64,000 nucleotides of DNA from Kuschelorhynchus macadamiae (taxonomy: Eukaryota > Arthropoda > Insecta > Coleoptera > Curculionidae). The stretch is from the NCBI GenBank assembly GCA_030620095.1, contig JAUTXW010001345.1, positions 75,001 through 139,000 on the forward strand, in the 5' to 3' direction. Of this stretch, positions 58,161-64,000 are shown piece after piece; the stretch's first letter is position 1, and each line of letters begins with the position of its first letter. A model generated the notes under the pieces. The model was not told the origin of the DNA. It saw only the letters and a program-made list of their open reading frames with translations, and ran no database searches. Position numbers and translations under genes: made by a program.

Positions 58161-58702
58161 TTTAACCCTATTTTATCACCAAATTTTATTATTATTTCAT
58201 ATTTTACAAAAACGGTAGCTATCCTTGTAACTTACACAGATTAGGAACCGATTTTAAATTAAAATTAGTTTTAAAATATTGTTTTATGCTGACTATAAAT
58301 TTTCATACTTTTAAAATTAGGAAATGTTAATAAGTGGACTCATTAATAATTGAAAGAATAAGTACTTAATGAAATAAATTTTACGTTTTGAAAACTTTAA
58401 ATTTTCCATTCAACAATGTACTTCATAATTTTCAGCGTCGAGTATATTCATATTATGATGTACGAAATAAATTAAAACGGATTTTACTTAGTAATCAGAA
58501 AGAGTAGAAACGTCCCTATGCTTAACACAAGCAGATGCAGACAGTAGACAGTTCGCAATATTTATTCCTGATTTATCGGAAGTTTATTACCTACTAATTT
58601 AAAATTAAAATCAGACCTAAATAATAACTTAACTTGAACAATACCCCCAATTTATTTTATTTGAGTAATTTCTCAAAAAAAAATAAATAAAAAAAAAACC
58701 TT
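58161..58702. other. AT-rich spacer
   Basis: No coding signal or recognised repeat; MULE terminal sequence may lie here but I could not pair it. Confidence 0.4.
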
Positions 58703-59068
58703 TTCTACAACCGTGCGTAAAGTACTCACTTTACGCACTGCTTAAGACGCGTAAAATTTGCCATTTTAAAAGAGTGCGTAAAGTAACTTTGTCATTTATT
58801 TTTATCCTGAACTGACACTTGTCAAAATATCAAAATTTTCAAATTACTTTACGAACTAGTGCGTAAAGTAATTTTTCTTTACACACTAGGGCGTAAAATA
58901 ATTGGTAAATTTTGATATTTTGCAACAGTTTTTTTGGTTTTAGAAAAAAAATTGTATGCCAATAGTGTGTAAAGTACCTTTTTTGACTCATGTGATTTTC
59001 GCCTACGGCTCGTGCGTAAATATTCACATTCGTCAAAAAGAATTACTTTACACACTTGTTGCATAAAT
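58703..59068. repeat. palindrome-rich non-coding repeat sharing Crypton-site motifs
   Basis: The left end TTCTACAACCGTGCGTAAAG and the inverted right end (~59,042-59,068, reading TTTATGCAACAAGTGTGTAA inward) resemble the Crypton 3 terminus. Inside: GTGCGTAAA, 8-bp GTACTCAC, TTTACGCAC (58,713-58,738, perfect); a single arm at 58,774-58,782; and GTGCGTAAA, 10-bp spacer, TTTACACAC (58,859-58,886). More partial arms lie near 58,847, 58,966 and 59,011. No coding capacity; it could be a non-autonomous relative of the Crypton-like elements. Confidence 0.6.
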
Positions 59069-59765
59069 AACTATTATCGATAGGAAGGACTGAACCTAGA
59101 ACCGTCCGTACAAAAGTCGAATACCTACTTGACCACTGAGCCAATATGCCATCTCTACTTGAGTCATCTAAAAGAAAAACAACCTGCATTGATTGATTGT
59201 AATCTGTTGTAGGGTATGGATGGACCTAAAGTGTAGCCACAACCATTAAATGACCCTATACATTGTAATTAAGTATGAATATTATAATTCATTTAAAAAT
59301 ACATTCGACAGTAAAAAATAAAAATAAATGATAAATTGGATGATTACAAAATACGGCAAATTGAAGATATTAGGTAAATCAGAAAATGCGACGATGCACC
59401 GAGAGCGACTGAATGAGGTACTGCTTTGGGTACTGGTTAATTCGACGGTGACGCGACTGACGCCAATAGGAATCGATTTATGCGCCTGCTGCACGGTGCA
59501 CACGCGCCGATCACGCGCCGTAATTTGTTTTGATTTATTCTATCGTGGCTTTGGATACCTAACACACTGCCACTTTAATACAGGGCTTATTAATCTTAAA
59601 CATCTTACTATTGATTTCTATGCAGGCAGCTTTTTTGTTTTTTAATACAAGTCGGGAATAAATATCGAGAAACTATCTGAATCGAATCCGTTTCGAAAAT
59701 ACAACACGATAACTAACCTCAAAAATTTTACACTTGACGGCATGATATAATACTTGAATACTTAC

Positions 59766-59855
59766 ATCGATTTCTTTTTCAGCATTAAATTTAGTTCTTA
59801 TTGTGTCGCTGCTAACATGGTGGTAATCATAATTTTCTGGAAGCATACTACACAT
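59766..59855 (-). CDS. candidate host first coding exon (30 codons)
   Basis: From ATG at 59,855 the frame reads 'MCSMLPENYDYHHVSSDTIR' and 'TKFNAEKEID', then meets a consensus donor GTAAGT at 59,765-59,760, after exactly 30 codons (phase 0). Composition looks protein-like and the sequence matches no transposon family I know. The following ~500 bp, including a GC-richer, CpG-containing block at 59,395-59,520, would be intron. No second exon was identified in the window, so this stays a candidate. Confidence 0.3.
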
Positions 59856-60079
59856 TTTATACTTTTATAATACAAATTACATACAAATTAATACAAATCA
59901 ATAACACGCTGATATCTACTTCTACCTTATTTCAAGACAGAAAGAACACGAGGTATCCTTATCGGACGACTGATTTTGTACACAATGTGCAATCACGTAT
60001 GTCCGTTAAGTAACCTGGGTCGCATAAGTTCGTTTATTTCCGGTTGTGCAATAACGTACGTCCGATACGAATATGCCTC

Positions 60080-60530
60080 CTGGTGTTACACAAAACTCTC
60101 GAGCTATTTTTGTCTTCGTGAATGGTATGACAAATCAAAAACACTCTCCTTCAACTTTCACATTTTCCAAGAGTTCACCATAAAAAACTCGTTATCATCA
60201 GCTTCCTGCAGAAAAAAACAGTTTTTTCTAATAGACATCACACTCCGCAACATTGAATAGTATGTCCAAAGAGAGGATGGTTTTTGAATTTTGTTTAATC
60301 ATTAAAATAGGTTAACAATGCCTTCTCACTGGAGATAGTTATTATCTCCTTTTCTTGACACCATTTCTAATACAGGGAGTAGGTCAACTCATATTTTGCC
60401 CGTGATTTTTCAGGCAGAAGACTGGTAATTACGCTGATAGCCAATTTTTCGATGTCGGATGGAAGATCTGAATTGCTCAGGTTGCAAATCTATGAAACTC
60501 GTTCCAAACTTTGTGACAAATACAAATGTA
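60080..60530 (-). pseudogene. Crypton 4 fragment: N-terminal recombinase domain
   Basis: The minus strand reads 'NLSNSDLPSDIEKLAISVIT', 'SLLPEKSRAKYELTYSLY', a stop, 'EKEIITISSEKALLTYFND', then a frameshift to 'SLWTYYSMLRSVMSI' (60,490-60,230). It jumps by internal deletions to 'LQEADDNEFF' and 'VFDLSYH' (~60,120). It matches Crypton 2B and its 5' flank (60,540-60,650 against 49,330-49,440) at DNA level. The catalytic half is absent. Confidence 0.7.
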
Positions 60531-60650
60531 AATTATATTATAATTCGGATAAGAATTGAAAGGATAGTAGATAAACCTTTGTACGAGACACGTGTGATAT
60601 ATCGTTATTAACATACTTAATAACGCTTTTATCCCAATCGTACGTATCTA

Positions 60651-61139
60651 TTATGTTATTGTGTAAAACGGTTATTTATATTATTTTTACATAATTCATA
60701 AGGATTGTTTTAACGCAATTTTTACCTTATTAACATGATACAAAAGTCGGCAACATCGTTTATCCTAAAAGGAATTAAACACGGTTCGATGTTCAGTGAA
60801 CGACAGACAAACAGTAGGTTTGTTTTTCTAGACAGCTACATAGCGTTTTGTATTAGTTCAAGTTTAAATATGTAGCGTACTTTTTAAAATGTTTACAAAT
60901 AAAGAATACAACTTGAAGATAACCCATTATTAAATAAGTCTTTAGATTAAACTATCTCTGACTAATTAATTCAAATATTTTTCTTTATTTTACATTTCTG
61001 TCAAGTATTATATCAGACTTATCAGCTTTCCTATTTTATGTTGTAAAGGAAGTATCCTTGAAGCATATATTTGAAATAAATCCATTAACTTACATTTACA
61101 CATATTTTTGCTATACAAAATGTGGAATTGATCGAGAGA
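60651..61139. other. AT-rich spacer
   Basis: No recognised coding or repeat signal. Confidence 0.4.
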
Positions 61140-61960
61140 AAATATATTATCCCAAGATTAAATATTTTTAGCTTTTTTGAAATAGTTTGAATAATATTCT
61201 AACTTTATTGACTACACTTATAATATGTTTGTCCCATTTTAGAAATGGATCTGTTTTTATACCCGATACTTAACAGAGTCGCTTTCCTTTGTGTAAATAT
61301 TATTTAGTCCCAAATTTAACTTATTAAAAGAGGATCTTGATGACTTATTGGAATGGAGAGCAATATATTTGGTTTTATCTAAATTAATTACTTATTTGAT
61401 CTTAATAGTATTTTATATTTCGCAAATCCCGTTCTTTCCGTTATAACCCTTACCTCCTGCCACGGATAATATTTCCAGTCCGATTAGAAGTAAGAAAGTT
61501 AATTTCTTTATAATGAAAAAGTATGGGGCATCGCATGTCATTAAGGAGGTCCCTAATATGTACATGTTGCACTCTATCAGTTAAGCAACTTTTCATCAGA
61601 TTGAATGGTAGCCCATGAAAACCAGACCCCTAGTGTTTCCTGGCAAATTGTATCCAAGGCCTTAGCTAAGTCTAGAAATACACTCACTATCCTTTTTTCT
61701 TTATCCATGGGTTCGTAAACCATATTTGTTACATAAACTATAGCGTCTTCGATAGATCCGCTTTTATTGTTTCCAAACTGTTTGTCTGATTTATTAAATT
61801 AATTTGTGTATTTAACAATTTTCCTAACTAGCTATTCTACAATGTTTAGAGTATTGGAGATGAAGGATATCGGTCGATAATTTGAGACGTTTTTAAAGCA
61901 TGTGTTTTCCTATTTTTAAGCTTTTTGGGAAGTATCTTTTTAGGAGTATTTCATTCACAA
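61140..61960 (-). pseudogene. heavily mutated LINE reverse-transcriptase fragment
   Basis: Minus-strand frames in order: 'SQIIDRYPSS' (~61,890), 'VFLDLAKALDTI'-like (~61,670, around the motif A Asp, frameshifted), 'GLPFNLMKSCLTDRVQHVHI' (~61,600), 'YKEINFLTSN' (~61,500), and 'NLDKTKYIALHSNKSS' (~61,360). This is the RT palm of a Jockey/CR1/R1-group LINE. There is about one stop or shift per 15-20 codons, so it is old. Confidence 0.6.
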
Positions 61961-63070
61961 AAATACATATGTACAGTCCGATCAATTTATCTTAATTACA
62001 TTTTAACCTCATTTAGTTTTAATGTCAGCAATATGAAACAAAAAAACAAATTGATGGGTTGCTAACGTTTTTTATTTACAAATTAATAAAATTAATAATT
62101 TAAATAGGACACCATTTTAATCTCCCTTAAATAAGTACCTTTTTGCAGATTATAAGTATATCTGTTTTGGTAAGTTCAAAGACACACTGCCATAAGAGAC
62201 AGTGTGTTAGAGAGAGACAGAAAACGCTTATAGTGAAGGCGATGAGAATATATTGAAGAGAGTTTTTTTTTGAATCATTAGAAAAGAACTTGTTAAGCAA
62301 CCCTACAATTGGTTTTTTGGATCATATGGCTAACTTTCATACTAAAGGAGATATGACAGATTAAAATGTTATCAATGATAAAAGTTTTTTAATGTCAAAA
62401 CCTTTTTAATGGCTTAAACTGCAAATAAATCTTTGTCAAGGGCTTGGTTAACTTTTAATGCATTGCCTACTTGATCTACTTCTTTTTCAGTTATTGGTTG
62501 TAAAAAATATCGATTGAACAGCTAATTGCCTTCCCAAACCGCTAAAATAAGCTTAAAATTCTTCAGTAGTCTCCTTTTATCTTCTATCTTCTCTTTGACG
62601 ATTGTTTTTACAGTTATGTCTGTTTGGTCATTTGTTGACATATTTATTTATAGAGTTACAAAGTTATTTACTGTTACTTTTGCTTTTCTCCAATTCATGT
62701 TTAAACGTATCTACTTTTTTTCTGTATGAATCTCTGTTCTTCCCAATCACCTAATAAACAGCGAATTTAGGAAGTTTATATATACACCCCTCTCACCATA
62801 AAAAACTATCAAATACCTTTTTAACTCCGGTTAAATGCAAAATACAATAAAATTCACAACACCTAACAAACAAAAGGCAGCTCTATCATATACCATAACT
62901 ACTCATCCTAAAATACCTATCACATATCATAACTACTCTTCCTTAAATACTCTGTTATTAAAATTGAATTCTACTACAGAATAATATAATATAACCAGTA
63001 AGTTGAATTTCGCTTTAGTTGCTTAAAGCTGTTTTTTACAAGTTTGTACGATAACAGCCTCGGTACGAGC
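61961..63070. other. AT-rich stretch, no recognised gene
   Basis: Short frames only, including 62,526-62,729 (67 aa, hydrophobic, unassigned). A CACACTGCC...GACAGTGTGT-type small inverted repeat is near 62,184-62,209. Confidence 0.4.
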
Positions 63071-63415
63071 AACATTTTTTCCGTTCGGCTTATACCAAAG
63101 GCCACTGAACCGCGTTCATTTTAATAAGTTCTAATTAAGTACGTCCCCAGCTTCGCTTCTAGCTGCATTCTTCCCGTGCTGACTGTATCAAAAGCCACGG
63201 CACCACGTTCATTTTATTAAGTTATAATTAAGTATGTCCACAGATTTTCTCCTGGCAGTTTTCTTTCCGTTCAGTCTATACCAAAAGCCGCGGAACCGCG
63301 TTCATTTTATTAACTTCTAATTAAGTAGGTCCTCCGCTTCGTTCGAGTGAACAGGATTATTTCTGTCCGGCCTATACCTCAGGTTCGGAAAACTTTTTAT
63401 TAAGTACAAGGTAAT
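63071..63415. repeat. tandem repeat, ~93-bp period, about 3.5 units
   Basis: CCGTTCGG (63,081), CCGTGCTG (63,173), CCGTTCAG (63,267) and GTCCGGCC (63,364) mark successive units, 92, 94 and 97 bp apart. Each unit contains '(T)ATACCAAAAGCCRC', 'ACCGCGTTCATTTTATTAA' and 'CTAATTAAGTA', with moderate divergence. Confidence 0.8.
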
Positions 63416-63741
63416 TTGTTAAAGCAACAAGTGTTTCTTTCGGTTCCATATAGAATCATTTTTACGTACTCGTTTTTACTATTTATATTCCAAAAGTGTT
63501 CAGAAATATTTTATAATCTAACCCAGTAGCGGGTATTTCAGTGCTTCTTACAAATGTATTTCACAAACCCACGTAGCTTTATAAAAAAATATCTTAACAA
63601 GGAACAATTCTTTTTCTAGCTTTAAGGTCAATTAAGGCCGTCAACTAATTTACGAGACTGTGAAATATACTAAAGAAATAAAATGTCTTTATTAATTCTG
63701 TTTGATAGTAAGTCAAGAGTTCATTTTAATTATACATAGTC

Positions 63742-64000
63742 AGTGGCGCAACTAGACATCGACTGTTGGGGGGCTCAAGCCCTGGGTTATAAGATAATAT
63801 TGATTATAAGATAAAACCAATTTTAACCATTTTTCGTACGGCTATGATTCAATTATAAACTCTCGATATTGTCTAATATGTTTTTATATAATGTGTCGGC
63901 TATATCATCAACAGTCTTTTCAGCCACTTCTGGATATCGGCCTACCTCTCGCATATACCTATGCTGTGTGTCTTAACTGTAATTTACACAGGTATATGGG
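63742..64000 (-). mobile_element. terminus of a hAT-type element running off the window
   Basis: CAGTGGCGCAACTAGACATC at 63,742 is a typical hAT-like end, followed by a G/C-rich subterminal stretch. On the minus strand 63,960-63,850 reads 'YMREVGRYPEVAEKTVDDIA' and 'TLYKNILDNIESL' then a stop, a plausible protein C-terminus that I cannot assign. The other end lies beyond the window. Confidence 0.45.

Noticed and set aside
59282..59645. Opposite-strand frames of 73 and 105 codons in the GC-richer block
   Set aside because: Neither has a recognisable domain; they overlap each other and probably reflect fewer stops in GC-richer DNA.

Overview
The window looks like AT-rich, gene-poor insect DNA, possibly from a beetle; the taxon is inferred only from the mix of transposon families. 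I see no intact host gene, no rRNA or tRNA gene and no bacterial-type organisation. Nearly everything recognisable is a transposable element, mostly broken and often nested.

Layout. 1-7.2 kb: a Crypton-type tyrosine recombinase pseudogene split by an intron-containing mariner, then two LINE remnants in opposite orientation. 11.6-19.3 kb: a large foldback-like structure whose arms are tandem ~130-145-bp monomers rich in ATGGCGG. Its left arm carries a precise hAT MITE and a segment with a truncated THAP-domain ORF. 19.4-25.5 kb: a mariner remnant with a perfect 26-bp hairpin, one LINE nested in another retroelement with a target-site duplication, further LINE ends, and a LINE RNase H domain interrupted by (TA)74. 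25.8-30.3 kb: a Penelope-like element (PLE) split by a 2.57-kb hAT with perfect 8-bp target duplications. 30.5-34.8 kb: a degraded copy of an uncharacterised arthropod protein family and two LINE reverse-transcriptase fragments. 35.0-38.5 kb: a MITE and two head-to-head copies of a second PLE. 42.2-49.2 kb: two tandem direct copies of a Crypton-containing segment; one carries a mariner, the other is the empty site. 50.5-54.9 kb: a third Crypton inside perfect 23-bp inverted termini, a further foldback-monomer patch, a short tandem array with hammerhead-like motifs, and a mariner remnant. 55.1-58.2 kb: a LINE ORF1 and a Mutator-like (MULE) transposase pseudogene. 58.7-64 kb: a palindrome-rich repeat, a possible host first exon, a fourth Crypton fragment, a LINE RT fragment, a ~93-bp tandem repeat and a hAT terminus.

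The strongest candidate for something undescribed is the link between the Crypton-like recombinases and short palindromes built from a 9-bp arm (GTGCGGAAA or GTGCGTAAA) facing its inverted partner across 6-10 bp, most often 8. That is the architecture of a tyrosine-recombinase crossover site. These palindromes flank Crypton 3, lie ~345 bp upstream of Crypton 1, and recur in a non-coding repeat at 58.7-59.1 kb.

Element assignments rest on motifs read by eye; no database search or alignment program was available.
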